Assembly: GCF_021917145.1 (NCBI RefSeq)
Contig: NC_061068.1
Span: 9,613,724 to 9,677,723, forward strand
Direction: 5' to 3'
DNA: 64,000 nucleotides
Source of the DNA: Hypomesus transpacificus
Lineage: Eukaryota; Chordata; Actinopteri; Osmeriformes; Osmeridae
The notes beneath the pieces are model-generated. The model saw only the letters and a list, made by a program, of their open reading frames with translations. It did not search any database and had not been told where the DNA came from. Shown piece by piece: positions 29,132 through 59,053 of the stretch. Both the position numbers and the translations under genes were made by a program. The stretch's first letter is position 1; every line of letters starts with the position of its first letter.

Positions 29132-29589
29132 CTTCTGTGTGAAGGTCCGGACATCCAACTACAAAAGAACAGAGCAAGTCATCATCAATAGTCTTAAAAA
29201 GGAAACACAGCTATGCACTCAGTTAAGGATTTGTTCTCCTTTTCACTTAACACTTATGACCAAAACAGGGATTGTCTATAATTGCCATCTCACTGTTCGC
29301 TCACTGAAAATGAGAAGTCCTTGGTCTACAGGACAAGTCATATCCCATTGGGCAAACCCACAAGTGGGTACGTATTGCAGTAGGCCTACTCTTAACTGGC
29401 TGCTACAACGCTCTCCCTTCATACTGTTACTGTCCATGAAAGATGTATTTAAAAACAAAATTAATTATCAACTATCAATACAACAGTTGTAAACCACAGT
29501 ATACAGTACAAACCCCTTTGGGCCACAATCATACACATTTATAGCATTGTAAAAACTAAACAGAGAAGCCAGAATCGTAAAAGTGTACC

Positions 29590-31762
29590 TGATTGTGGAT
29601 GTATATCTCATTTGATGAAGTTGCTAGGAAGCTGTTGTGTCTTGAGGTTTTGTTGAGTTCTGTCTTGATTGGCAATAAAACCTTCTGTGTTCTTGCCTTG
29701 TATAAGTTGAACTGAATGTTCTTGGATCTGAGATTGTTTGCGCTGTCTGCACTTCCTTATGTACAGTATAATATGTATCTGCTGGTTCCTTTTGTGCTTA
29801 CAAGGGCTTCCCCACTTTTCTTTGTGGCGCACAAAAGGAGTGGGGTTTTATGCATTGCTCAAATGTTGCATGCCAATGGTATGATTTTCGCAACAGGAAT
29901 TGATCTGACGCAAGAAAGTGAGAGACAGATTTGCCAAAATTTCCTCACCCCATTACATCAGATAAGTAATTACAAATAATAATGAAAATTTAAAAAAATC
30001 TGTTTATTTACTCTTCAGCAAGAGTGCTCCAGAGATTCCTGTTTTTTCTCACATTGCTATAACAATCTATATTTACAATAATGATTCAACACAGTTCTTC
30101 TAAATAACATTTAATACATTTATAGACATATAATTCAGCTCTTTATTGCAAGGACTAGATAGCAGGAGTGCTATGAGTATTGCTAAAATCCCCCACAATA
30201 CCCTTTTGATACATGACATAACAGTTTAATGATAGCAGGCTTCATCCAGAGCTCAGACAAAGTCAACAGAACCAGTTATAAACCACGATGAATGGAAATG
30301 TAATGGTTTTCTATATGATTCAGTGACAATGATCATCATAATATTGCATGTGACTTTCATGACAGAAAGACAGCTTCAGATATCTGGTCATTCTCGCTAT
30401 CATAACTTCTGCATTATTCTTTTATACACATCTATACAACTTCCCCTCTCATTGAGTTTTTCGTTTCCAGCACAGTTTCAAACTGAGCTGGTAGGGAGGT
30501 CCTGGACCACCCATTAGGTATGGGAAACCCTGTGCAATTTGTGTCATCCACCACCCCAACAACCACCTTGGGGATCTGATTTGAACCCTGACCCCCCCAT
30601 CCACAGGCTCATGAGGTCAATTAGTAAAAATGTATATTTGTTAATTCAACTCAACAACTGCTTCCTTTAAGTCACCCACTCAAAACGAAATAATATTTCA
30701 CAGTGTACAAATAATATTTTAAGACAAAAGGATCCCTCTGGTTTGGATTTTACAGTGAAACCTGAAAAGTTGTTTGGTATGATACCTCAGAGATGAGAAA
30801 AACTGAAAGAAAGAGGGTTGACCATCAATATTTAGGAAGATGTCAAGTAGATTTTTCAGTTGAAGTCTTGTTGTACTTCTGTGTGCTTTGTCTGTCTTGT
30901 GAACATCAAAATGACACAAAGCATATAATCGGTAGCTATTCATACTAGCTAGATAGCATGATACTTGAGGAATGCTGAAAGAAACAAAAAGACTCCTCAA
31001 AACAGGGACACCTCAGCCAATGACATCAGACCTTAGTGCATTCACCTTCAGTTGCAGTTTTTGAGACTATTTTTGCTCGCTCCTTTAATAAAAATGTTTG
31101 TCCCTCTTTTCCTTCATAGAGGGGAATATAGACTAACATCTATCATCCACAATACTACAGATACTAAGGACCTGGGAACAAAAAGCACAGAGTACCTTGT
31201 GCCTGAATCTGTAGAACATACAGCTAATCTAGGACCTGCAACAACAGTGTATATATTGGATTTTGCCACGCACATAGGGTCAAACTCTAATGGGATTTAA
31301 CTTTGCCATGTGGTACGAAGGTTCAACTAACTGAGCTACTTTTACAATCCCAACTACTGTATGTGTTTGTCACTGTGGATTGAATGCTGGTTTTTGTCTG
31401 AGCCCTCTACCATGACTAAAGACATGAACAAGATGGTAAAATGCTTTAGTTAGACATCTGATCAATGTGGTTGCTACAGTACACACATGGTCTGAGAGTC
31501 ATCCCCAGATGGGAAGAGGATCACAGAAAGTCCACCATTAACGCAATCTCCTTCCTCTTCAGCAGCAGAAAATCCAAGATTTTGAGTCAATCAATGTTTC
31601 CGATGTGTTAAATGGTGAAAGGATGATCCGGAATTGAAAAAGAGGAAGGGGTCTTTTACCCCATAAATTATTTTTGTTTGCAGTAAATGTTTTGATTATC
31701 AATGTGTTTTCCTGTTTACTTCACAGTGTGCTTCTTCCTGACTGGTCCCGGTCCCTCTACCA
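29590..31762. other. gpr84 first exon/promoter and znf385a 3' UTR region
   Basis: From 29589 to about 29770 the minus strand is the gpr84 5' UTR exon and proximal promoter. The rest, up to the znf385a stop at 31763, is AT-rich, has no coding motifs and is probably znf385a 3' UTR plus spacer. Confidence 0.4.
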
Positions 31763-47625
<15,863 letters not shown>

Positions 47626-48095
47626 CCTGTAGTAGCCTTCCACTCTCCTCCTCTCAAGACAAACTTTAGTATCTTCGCTCACACTCCTGTTTGTCCACAC
47701 TGAGAATGTCACGGTACAGAACGCTGTCTTGGCTGCCTGCTTTGATGTCACCAATATGACATGGAGAAACTTTATGACACAGAAGTACAGTCTAATATCA
47801 TATACAACAATTCTCTCTCTCTCTCATACTCTTTCTCTCTCTCCCTAGTCCAGTTCAGGAAAGGGTCCAAAAGCAAGCTGTCCTTGTATCTTCTGAGCTG
47901 CCGAACGCAGTACAGAATGAATGCAATGGAAGAATCACAGCATTCACAAATTATTTGTATCCTCTAATTTTCACTGGCTATACTATGGATGTCTCCACTA
48001 CCAGAGAATAGACCCCAGACTGAAGCTTCCCTAACATGAAAAACCTCTGCTGCATCACAGCCCGCCAGAGAAACACTGAGAGCCAAGCTTCTTTC

Positions 48096-48097
<2 letters not shown>
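47626..48097. promoter_or_regulatory. znf385a: znf385a 5' UTR and promoter region
   Basis: On the minus strand, sequence just before the ATG at 47625 (ending GGCTACTACAGG) must be the 5' UTR. No TATA box was recognised. The transcription start is not placed. Confidence 0.35.
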
Positions 48098-48193
<96 letters not shown>

Positions 48194-48235
48194 CTCTCTC
48201 TCTCTCACACTCTGTCTCTCTCTCTCTCTCTCTCA
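48098..48235. repeat. (TC)n microsatellite
   Basis: About 140 bases of TC with a few interruptions after 48189, lying about 475 bases upstream of the znf385a start codon. Confidence 0.9.
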
Positions 48236-48717
48236 GTTTTTGGGGTTGGGTATAACCTAAAGGCACCTTACATGTCTGTACTCGGATTGGTGGGAGCCCT
48301 GGCCAATAAGGGAAGCCCCTGCTGAATATTTTCTGGGGGTGTTCAAATCAGGAGGCAGACGTTAGTCTGAGTGATAATGCTGCTGTCGCTTTTGCGCTCG
48401 CTCTCTCTCTCTGTTTCCCTCTTCTATTCCTACTGTTATTGCTCATCTGGGTTTCTGACTCTCGATTTCTATCTGTGTATCTGTTTGTCTTTATGTCTGT
48501 CTGTCATCCTCTCACCAAACATGCTGAGTACTCTGAAATGACATCAAAGTTAAGTGGAGGAGGTCCGATAAGATTCATCATGTTACAGCACCAAATATCA
48601 CGTCATGATGAAACACTGACAAAGAAGGTCATCCTTCTACATCCGCTTCTAGAACTGAACTGACAGAAGACAAGAGAGAGGTACGACGAGACGTAGAGGG
48701 ATGAGGAGATAAATAGG

Positions 48718-48726
<9 letters not shown>

Positions 48727-48777
<51 letters not shown>

Positions 48778-48782
48778 GAGAG

Positions 48783-48830
<48 letters not shown>
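48727..48830. repeat. (GA)n microsatellite
   Basis: Two GA blocks separated by GGAGGAGAGAGAGG near 48772-48790. Confidence 0.9.
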
Positions 48831-48833
<3 letters not shown>

Positions 48834-51225
48834 GATATGGACTGACAGCTGGAAAAGCTGGCATAGAAGACAAGAGGAAGGGGGAGATTGATACAGACGA
48901 TGGATGGAGGGATGAGGTGAGGAAATGAAGATGGAGTGACAGTTCAGAACGAAGGAAGATGATGTCAGAGGAATGACAGGGTGAGGTGTTGAATGAGGAT
49001 CTGTGTCTCTGCATGCGGAGACAACCTGAGAAGATATTCTTAACCTCCCAATATGGATGTGGCCAACAGGCATCTAAGGAAAAGTTGTCGTGTGGTAGCT
49101 AGGGGACCGTGTGTGTGTGTGTGTGAGTGTGTGTGTGTGATGGATAGGGTTTCCTCATTACTAGGGTCATTCTGAATAATGCAGGTGAGGGTATTGTAGT
49201 GGCCAATGGTCCAGGTGCTAATGGAGCTGTCTGTGGGCAGAAGGGCCGACAGAGCAGGACTTTAATGGATGTCACCATGAGAGACTGAAACCTGACGACT
49301 GGGCTTGGATGTCACAGCATGGATGTGTGTGTGTCTCTGTGTTGAATGCAGGGACATCTTAGTCTGATACATTCCAAATCTGTTGTTGATTGATTGCTCA
49401 AAATGTCCAAATAAAACACTCTACTGTATTCCCTGTTGCGGTGTGTGGATATGCATGTGTGAGTGTGTCTCCAATCACCCTATACCTCTCTCCAATTGCA
49501 CTAATAGGTCAAACTGTGTCGACAGGCTTGTTAAACTCTAATATTAGCCCTGATCGTTAACAGTTCGTTGTAAAGAGTCAGACCCATATTTAATTAAGAC
49601 TTCATCTGACAACTTAAGACAAGTAACACCACTGAACAAGCTTACAACACACTTTCATCAGTCTGATCCTAGCTCTCTCTCTCTGGTACATTCTGTCTTT
49701 CTCTCTCTCCTTCTATATATCTCTGTTTTGCTCTCTTTTTCTCTTTCTCTTTCTTTGTCTCTTTGTCTTTCTCTTTTTCTCTCACGTTCTTTCTCTCAAT
49801 CTCTCTGGGTTTTTCTCTCTCTCTTGCACACACACACATACCCTCTCTTGTGAAACTTTGCAGTCTTCTGTAACGCTACTGTTATAAGCAGACCTGCCAC
49901 TCTGACCTGTGGCTGACTCTGGTATACTGAGCAATCCAGAAGATCTAGATCTTTAGTAGATCAGTAGGTGTCCCTGTCTGTCCTTCCCTCCCCTGGTGCA
50001 CCAGGCCACTTATAGCAGGGTAATGCTATTTCTGTTTCTTAATCTCTTCCTTTGGTCATAGATTGAAACTAGTGTGAGAGTGTCTTCACCCCCTGGTGGT
50101 AGAATTGGCAAAGAGCAGTAACACTGTGCTAGCATGGCACACCAGTCTGCCTGCTTTTTAATAGCCAGACTAGACAAGACAGAGGGGTTCAAATCGGACT
50201 GTGCCACGATCGAGATCAGTGAATAATCTGAAATAATTCAGAAAAAGGGGGTTGAACCTGCCAGACGCGGGCAAGTAAATAAGCAAGGTGACGTAGCCAC
50301 ATGGCATGGGATTGGCATACTGAACCCAAGGGGCTACAGGAGTAGAGAAGGGTATGAGAACAGACAACAGTAGACCAAGCAGCACGTAAGAAGACTGGAA
50401 GGTCTACCAATTAAAAATAACTTTCTCTGTCACTTCATCTACAGAAACGCTGCCCTCCAATCTGGCTGTCTGGTCGTGACAGAGGAGCCCAAAACCTGTT
50501 TTCTCTCTCATTCCATACTACTTCTGTCTCCTACACTCCCTCTCTTCTTGGGGTGATGAATGTAGAGACTTCTATGAAGAGGGCAGAGGGGAAACAGGTT
50601 CAAAGGAAAGCAATCTCTCTCTTTGCACACCGCTAAATCACTTTGTCCTTTTTAACAGCTTGTTTTTGAAAGTTAAAGATAGACACCGTCATGTTACTGA
50701 CTCCCTTCATTGGGTCAGCAGTGTCTATTTCGACACAATATGGAGTTGTATTCTGGCAAGCACACTACAATCAGGTTCGCTCAGAGCCTGAGTAACAACA
50801 ATAGATTTTTACCAATAATCACAGTATCCCCTTCCCAGTGCTTTTAATCCATTTGAAGTTGGATGGCATCAACAATATACAGTGTAACACTCTAGGAAAA
50901 CTGCTTCAGCAGTCGGAACATGCACCTGTCAGAACATGCACCTGTTATCAGTAATACAATAGCACAAAGCATCCTCACCAGAGCCCCACATTGACAGCTC
51001 CTCTTCTGCTCGGAGGCTGAACTGATCCAGTGTGTCCACAGTCCCAAAGGACAATGTACTGTGTCAGCCAGCATACATAACCAGTCCTCTTCAATAGATT
51101 GTTGTTATATAACAAAAGAGGACCAGGCATCCATTAAAACTACTTGGCAATGTATTAGTCCAAACCACATGCAGGTAAACACAAGCACACTGCAGTGAGA
51201 GGGAGGCAAAGACAAACTGGAGAGA

Positions 51226-51233
51226 AAGAGAAC

Positions 51234-51324
<91 letters not shown>

Positions 51325-51325
51325 G
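51226..51325. repeat. (GA)n microsatellite
   Basis: About 100 bases of GA with a few AAAG and ATAG interruptions. Confidence 0.9.
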
Positions 51326-51746
51326 GAGAGAGTGGTTGAGTGTATGCAGCCACGTGCCTGCAGTAAAGCTGAGATCAAACAGGAGGCTTCTTGACGCTCT
51401 ATCTCCCCTCCTTCTCCCTCCCTACCTTCCTTTTACTCTCTTTCTCTCCCTCTCTAACTCTCTCTCTAAACATCTTATACACACACTTACTTGTTCTCTC
51501 TCCCTGTTTCTAGTTCACTTGTTTATTTTCTCTTCTCACTACAATATTTTCCTATTTTCACTGTCCTCTATGTTTCTACCCGTCTTTGTCTAATACCCCT
51601 CTCTTCTCACACACCCCCTCCTTCTTGGCTTCTCCACCCCCTCGAAGAGAACGTAACAAGTGCACAAGATTCCAGAGGCTAATTCTGCTTCTTAAGACAG
51701 GGAACCTAATATGTGAAGACAAATGTGTTTGAGAAATGAGGGAGAG

Positions 51747-51890
51747 GGGTGGAGGAGAGGGGGAGAGGGAGAGGGAGAGGGAGAGGGAGAGGGAGAGGGA
51801 GAGGGAGAGGGAGAGGGAGAGGGAGAGGGAGAGGGAGAGGGAGAGGGAGAGGGAGAGAGGGAGAGGGAGAGGGAGAGGGAGAGGGGGATG
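51747..51890. repeat. (GGGAGA)n hexanucleotide tandem repeat
   Basis: More than 20 nearly perfect GGGAGA units with one GAGAGGGAGA phase slip near 51855. The + strand is purine only, and every unit has a G triplet. Confidence 0.92.
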
Positions 51891-53552
51891 GAACATATTT
51901 GAGTGAGAGGGAAGTGAAATTGGCAGATGAAAGCATAACAGGATTTTATGATAAGCGTTTGTCTGTTTGCTTGTTTAACTTAGAAATGAATTCACACAGG
52001 CAGTTGAGTGGCCTCCAGTGTCAAAACAATTTATACTGTACATGGTGCTGGTTCTACTGGGACCATTCAATCATACACTACTTTCTCACATGCTATTCTC
52101 AATTAAACTGATTTTTGTTTAAACTTTGTCTGACTTTCCTCACATTGTTGTGCTAAATGTACATGTTCTTCACTTGGCTTACCATTCTTGTCATTCAAAA
52201 AACATTTAAATTACCACAACAGACAATGTAAACTCAGGTTCCAGACCAAATTATTATTTTTAGAAGCAGTCAAAGCAATAACACACAAGTGATATACAAG
52301 ACAGTCAAAATACAGCTAGGCACTCCTGTGCTACTCATGTAGTCCCTTGGCACGTTATCCCCTGCTACAACACCACTGCTAGTTTGAACGGAAATTAAGA
52401 TCCAATGTCGTAAAATGTGCTTGCACAGGATGTCATATAAGAGAGGTAGAAGATAGTGGTGGGGGCTGACGCATGGTGCAATGTCAAGTAAATGTCAATC
52501 TAATTCTGACACGCTAAACGGTCTTCATAGAAATCAGTTACTACCTCTACACCAGTGTGTTACCGTGGCATTTATATTAGAACAGCCTGGTGACAAATAT
52601 TGTGTAGACCAAAATTGGTGTTTGATTATGTGGATATGAAGTGTAAAAAGTGTTACAGGAAAATCCTTTATAAGTACAGGTCAGCAGTTAGAACACTCTG
52701 TTCAATAAACAAATTCAGTGGCTCAAGCTGGGAGTTAGTTGTGAGAAGGTAAATCATCACGTAAACTCACATCCATGTGTTGAGTTGAAGGAAACCACCC
52801 TTCCATTGCAAAGCTTTTTCTGACCCACCCTGGTCAAAACAAACAAGTCTTTCTCCCACACACACATGCACGCACCCCCACACACACACCTGGCCCCACT
52901 CCAGGGTGGGGTTGGGGGACAGAGAGGAAGGGCAGCAAACTGGCTCTGTAAGCACATTTCCCCATCTGAGATCATTTGGATAGTGTTACAGGGGCACAGA
53001 CGCGCCCTCCCCTTGAGCATTGCCCTCCCTGTCTCCTACAGCTCTCTCTATCCTCTCTCTCTCCTGATCCCTCCCTGTTCATCTCTAATAAAATGTTTAC
53101 TGGAACACTGGCCATTAAATATGGCAACTTAACGTAGGACATCTCAGTCCTCTCTCTCTAATCTAAATCTGTCCCTTTAACAGATGTCTCCAGTGTCCAG
53201 AAGATTTTTATGTATCAGCATACCGGCTACTTGTATTAGTATATTACCTCACACAGCGAGCCTAAACAGAATTGTGTTTTTAGCGTTTTCAAGGCTTGTT
53301 TTGAGATAGTTTCACAGTACCATAACGCAGAATCAGGTGAACAGTTTTACTGATTTGTAGGTAAAAGTTTACAGTTTCATGATAACTACACTGGAATATG
53401 ACATGCAGTATCAACACTTAGCAATGAAGATGTTTTACTGAAATTAAGGTACGGTTATTTATAGTCTATGTCTGATTTCATTTATGAATCGTTTTTTTGT
53501 AAACCATGCCAATGTAGCCTACCCTATCCTTCTATCTCTTGATTTCTATCTC

Positions 53553-53559
<7 letters not shown>

Positions 53560-53642
<83 letters not shown>

Positions 53643-53650
53643 CTCTCTCG
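53560..53650. repeat. (TC)n microsatellite
   Basis: About 85 bases of TC with one TTTC interruption near 53595. Confidence 0.9.
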
Positions 53651-56600
53651 CTACACACTCCCAGCTCATATTATATCTCTCTAGCAGCCCATTTCTGTGC
53701 TGTAGCCTTTGAAGTTGTAATCAGTCAAATATCCTTGATTAATTCTGTTTCCTGTCTGACTATGGTAATTAGTCACACAATTCCGATAATGGTAGCCCAA
53801 TACTGTATGCATTATCTGATACACAGAAAATTCCCTTGGTACCTCTATTAACCCATACCTTCCATCCACATGTACAGTGTGGGCTCTCTCCTGGCCCCAG
53901 GGCCCTGGTCTGCTGTGTCGGCTGGATCTGCCATGTGTCACACTTCTCTCTGGCTACTCACTCCATCTAACTCCCCATCTGCTTACTTGAAGCCACTGGA
54001 TGAGGTTGTTTCTGAAAATGTATTACAGGATCTGTTGTCTGGTCACACAGCATACTATGAAAGCACATCAGGGTTTGATGAACAAAAAATCTAACATTCC
54101 AGGGTATATTTTGAAGACTTGTCATGACTTATTAACCTGTTATTATCATCAACACTGATGAAGGGAAATCTAGATAACATTTCTAGGCAATTCTGTTGTA
54201 TATAATTGTAGTCTTACATGGCCATCTAGTGGCTATGGCACGTTGGACTCCAAAAGCCCTGCAGTGCAGCCCTCGACCACATGGTGGGGCTCTCACTCCT
54301 TCATCTCCTGTGTCATTCACACAGCAGCAGTAACAAGACTGGCTTTAAGAAAAAAATGCTTTGCCTAATGTTCTGCCTTGTGTGTGTCTCGTGTGTGCCT
54401 CATGTGTGCCTTGTGAGTACCTGTGGTGTGTTTTGTGGCACGATAGTGTACTTTTGTTGTCTGTGTGGTTCTGTGGTTGTTGAGCACTGTCTATTGCAGT
54501 GCCATTGCTGTGGCACTGTGAGTGTGTGATATAAAGTATTTTAGTGAGAAGATGAGGAACTACTGAAGCTACTGCCTCTCTTCCCTATCAGGATTAGTCT
54601 GTTAATGCAGAGATTCAGACACTGAGCTCGGATCAGCTGCTTAATACTGTTTTATCCCATGACAACCCACACAGGCCCACCCATACGCACACACACACAC
54701 GCACACACACAAACACACAGACACACACAAGAACACAAAGAGAGTCAAGCCACAAGGATGTATAATGTACTGTACCGTAAGTTCTACATGTTTAAGGTAT
54801 TAGAATGAACAATATCAACAAGTATACCTTAAAAATACAGGAAAGGACAGATATCCCCAAACAAACTTTTAAACAATGAAGCCATGAATATGTTCAACTG
54901 TTCCATCTGCTGCCCTTACATTCCATAACCTAATCATATGCCTGTCACATCCTCACACACAATATCAGTCTGATCAGAGTCCCACGTGTTTCATTGAGTG
55001 ATTGAGAATACATAGAAACGTGTACACTCTCTCTTGCACACTCATACACAGGTGCACGCATGTTCACAAACACACATATACACACACGTGCACACACATG
55101 CGCGTACACAAACACACACACACAAGGGATTATACTAATCCCTATCAAAACAAAGCAATGTATTTCCCCCCAAGCCAAGTCAAGCGTGGGACGTCCATCA
55201 GCGTTTATATCAGGATTACAGACTTTATCCATAGAACCACCAACATTTGATTGAGCTAACATCAATATAAGACTGGACGCAAGGATGTAAACATGATGTA
55301 AACATCAAAATGTTACGAAACAATACAGGCAGGCCCACAAGTTAATGGTGCTATGGACCATTGACCACCACAGAGCTCTTCCCACCAATAACATGTGACC
55401 CCTGGTGACCCCCTGACCTCTATCAACTGACCCCCTCAGTGGGTGGTCTCCACTCAAACCAGGTTGAAGTGTGGACAGATAAGGGGAGTAACGAAGGCTT
55501 TGATACAAAAACCTACTAATCTCTATCTCTCTCTATCTCTCTTTCTCTCACACACACACTGTCAAAAACACACATGCACACACGTACACACTCTGTCTTG
55601 CAGACCCAATAGATGCCTTCTGTCCATGCTCCCTTGTTTCTCTGCAGTGGAGGAACGGTTGGGCAGTAGGGTCAGGGAGGTCAAAACAAACACGCCTCCA
55701 AATACGCCCCACTCTCACAGCCTATCCACAGCTCTTTAACCCCTCAACCTCCCACACACCCATACACTCACATAAATTCTTGCACCATAACACAATTGAC
55801 CCTGGCCCATGATCGCACACACACACACACATACTTATTTTGGACTGAGGAACATTTGTAGCAAAGCATGCATACATGCACATTCATGCTAACGTGAAGA
55901 CATAAAATCCAAATTTTGTCTCTCTCTCTCTCTCTCTTTAGCTTTTTCTTTCTCCCTGTGATTGTCAGAGCTGACCTCAGTTGAACAGTACCGGATTATG
56001 AAAACCCCAGTCTCCATCAGAAAAGCCCCCCAGCCCAGTAGCCAGCCATGTTAATCACAGACCTTTATCCTGCAATCCACCCTGCGAACATCCACCCTTT
56101 CATTAGGACCAGTCCTGGATTAGTGTAGCTAAACAAAATAGAGAGAAAGGAAGATGAGAAATGAAATTAAATGTAGGGAAGAAAGTGGATGGTGGCAGGT
56201 GGCAGGGAGCTGTGCTGTGTGATTCTATAAGTAAGAGGCAGAATAGATCAGCTCCTTCCTCCTAATGGTATAGTTTGTCTGTGAGACTACTGAGGGAAGG
56301 AGAACAGATGGACTCCGCTGTAAGGGAGAATGTTATGTCTCTCAGGGAGAAGTAAAAAGTGTGTGACACACAAACACACACACACACATACACACACACC
56401 AAACTTGTGTGATGACTGAAAACAAGGGTTTTGTCATTGCATTTCAATTCTTTGTCAGCTCTGGGGTATTATGTGTGTGGAGTTATGTGCAATTCCAATA
56501 AGTACGGAAGTGGAAGGAAACAGTTTAGAGGAGGGGCTTAATATGGATGTATCTCTGTCACTGTCCAATCCTTTGCCTTTGGCCTCCCAGTCGTCTGTCA

Positions 56601-57050
56601 GAAACAAGCCCCACCCTCTGTGCTCCCAGCTGTCCCTCCTGCCAGAGTGAGCAACCTTGGCACAATGCAAGGTCAGGGGTCAAGAGAAAGGACAGGCTGG
56701 ATCACAATAGAGCTACGGAGGCCATTTAACAACACAATTCTCCTTTTTACACAACCATTTTTCATCTACTTTTTTTCTCCCTTTCGGCTGAATTTACCGG
56801 AGCAGTGAGAAACAGGACTTCTGAGCAGTGTGTTAAAGAAAGTGTACATTGGGTTTGTATACTTGGTTGCCAGGAAGCATTTGTGTATTCTTGTTGGGTT
56901 CTCAGCAGGCAGAAAGAGATGTAGAAGGGGCTCTCATTAGAGTGTCCTGTTCTTCTGTTCTTCTGATATGATATGATCTTGGATATTGGTTCTGGGATTT
57001 CTTTTGTAATGCACTGACAAAACACACTCATTGAACTACACTGTATGACA

Positions 57051-58016
57051 TTATTATTTTTATTATGGTTGTGATCAAATAAAAAAACACAAAATTGTAC
57101 ATTTAATTTCGTATTCCTTTAAGTAGATTCAACTCAATTCAAATGTTCCTTCCATATGTTAACACATTGAATTTATACATACAGTGAATTCAGTTAATTA
57201 ACAATGGTTTGGCATATTTGAATTCTTCAGTTACATCAGGACTTTTAACTGTCCATGAGCTCCCTTTAAACCTGAGATAACCCCATAGGTTTTCTATATA
57301 TACTAGAATCAATTCAGTTGGCCATACAATTTCAGTAATATAGTATACATTTGTTTATCAGAAAATATTCCCTGCTCATCTGATACATAACACTAGTAAA
57401 ACTACACTGGGAAATAATTTGAAGTGCAAAATAGAAGACAATAGACAAAAGACAAATGGAAAGAGAAAAATGAAAGCCAAAATATCGCCACAGTACACAA
57501 CGTAACCAGGACAGCTAACAGAGAAAAGGCCAAGACAAACATATTTAGAATGGAAAATACAACACATCTCACTGTAGTCTGTATAAATATTAAATTAGAG
57601 AATAATAAATAGATTAAGGTACAGAAATGTGCATTTGTGTGAAAAATATGTTCATTGTTCCCAGTCTTAATCAGTAATTCTTCAATCTTAATAAGTGCTA
57701 CGGTGGTCTTCTACCTATGTGGTTGAAATGAGCTGAAGTAGATTTCCTTTGTAGGACTTTAGTCTATCCCACTCAAATCAAGCAAAGACATTTTAACAGT
57801 GTTGGACTCTAACCTAATGTAGCACAGTGCTTGTGCACCGTACAAAATGTAAACAGTTCTTACTCTACATCCTTATTCTACTTTTTCAAAGAAGGGGTTT
57901 CACAGTGTTCAGTTCCATCAAAGGTCTCTCATTTGAAAGTCTCAGGTTGAGATAGAGCACAGTCAGAGCTGGTAGACAGACTGCTGATGCATGCATCCTC
58001 TCTGCTTCCAGGCTCC
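57051..58016 (-). other. neurod4: Probable neurod4 3' UTR
   Basis: AT-rich sequence directly after the neurod4 stop, without coding motifs. AATAAA-like words on the minus strand (+ TTTATT near 57058) could end the transcript. The boundary is a guess. Confidence 0.35.
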
Positions 58017-59047
58017 CTAGTCTGTGTAAACGGTCCCAATCTGTTGGGGGGCCATGTGGGGTGGGTGATAGGAGTCATAATGCCCCTCCAGAGGTGTTTC
58101 ATAGCTGGATGTCTGGTAGAGGACCTGCCCTTGGTGCGCAGTCAGGCTCATTGAAGGGGGGGGGTAGTTGTGAGGGGGCAGGTAATGGGGCGAGGGCTCC
58201 TGTTTGGGCACCAGGCTCTTACCAATGCTAAGAGGGGGCGTCGGGGGGCCGTCATAGGGGGGCGTGCCCACCCCTCCACCATTACAGTCCTTTGGGGAGT
58301 GGCATTCGTAAGCCACACCCTTCACAGCCCGCATGTGTAGCATGTGGGTGGAGTCTAGCGTGCCATAGGGGGGGCTTGGCAAACCTGGGGAGGAGTAACC
58401 TATTGGACCGACCACCATCCCAACCCCTCCCAGCACGGTGGGGCCCCCTCGGCCTCCATGCCTCTCCTCAGGCCTGTCCCCACCCGTCAGGGCTGGGCCA
58501 AGCTGCAAACAACCTGCCACTAGGTGCTAGTGGGCTGGGACAGTCCCGTACACAACGTCTCCATGAAGGCCCTGCTTTCTAGGGACTGGCCTCCCTCCAG
58601 GGCCTCTGACAGAGCACATATGTAGTTGCGGGCCAGACGCAAAGTCTCAATCTTTGACAGTTTCTGGGTCTTGGAGTGGCAGGGCATGATGCTCCGCAGG
58701 TTCTCGAGGGCATCGTTCAGACCGTGCATTCGTGAGCGTTCCCTGGCATTAGCCTTCACCCGCCGGGCACGGAAACGCTCCTGTCGGGCTTTGGTCATCC
58801 TCTTCCTCTTGGGCCCACGTCTTTTAGGGCAGTTGTCTTCTCCCTCACACTCCTCCTCCTCCTCCTCCTCATCTTCCATGTCTTCACTCCCCAGCTCCCG
58901 GCCCTGGAGGCCCAGGCCGCTCTCTCGGTAGTGCTGAGATGAGATTGACATGTCTCCTTCTGGGGAGCTCATGTCTTCGTCCATCCACTCCAGGGAACCA
59001 ACCAGATCTGATCCCTCCCCAGGTCTCCTGTACGTCTTGGACATCAT
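58017..59047 (-). CDS. neurod4: Neurogenic differentiation factor 4 (bHLH), with a one-base frameshift
   Basis: The coding sequence lies in one exon, as usual for NeuroD genes. The exon opens at 59053 after a CTTCCAG acceptor. The first of two adjacent ATGs is at 59047; human NEUROD4 aligns from the second. The protein is a proneural transcription factor that pairs with E-proteins on E-boxes. Seen: an acidic Glu run, the basic region ([15 protein letters not shown]), the helix-loop-helix through [10 protein letters not shown], and the NeuroD-specific block GLSQPTS. The frame breaks at about 58523-58525: a single base is missing relative to the family's S-N-L-V-A-G-C-L-Q reading, so translation would end at residue 175, after the bHLH. 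The rest (to NRQ-less tail ending IGTVYTD at 58017) continues well conserved in the next frame and includes [10 protein letters not shown] and [13 protein letters not shown]. About 343 aa were probably encoded (human 331). The conserved tail favours a sequence error over a dead gene. Confidence 0.92.
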
Positions 59048-59053
59048 GATGTT

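Larger units (their letters stand above)
48240..57050. other. Intergenic region, repeat-rich, no gene recognised
   Basis: Between the znf385a promoter and neurod4. Open frames here are microsatellite products or lack any family motif. Several (GA)n/(TC)n tracts are listed separately. Confidence 0.5.

Noticed and set aside
47978..48260. CRISPR-like regular repeats
   Set aside because: The repeats are simple dinucleotides without spacers, and the genome is eukaryotic.
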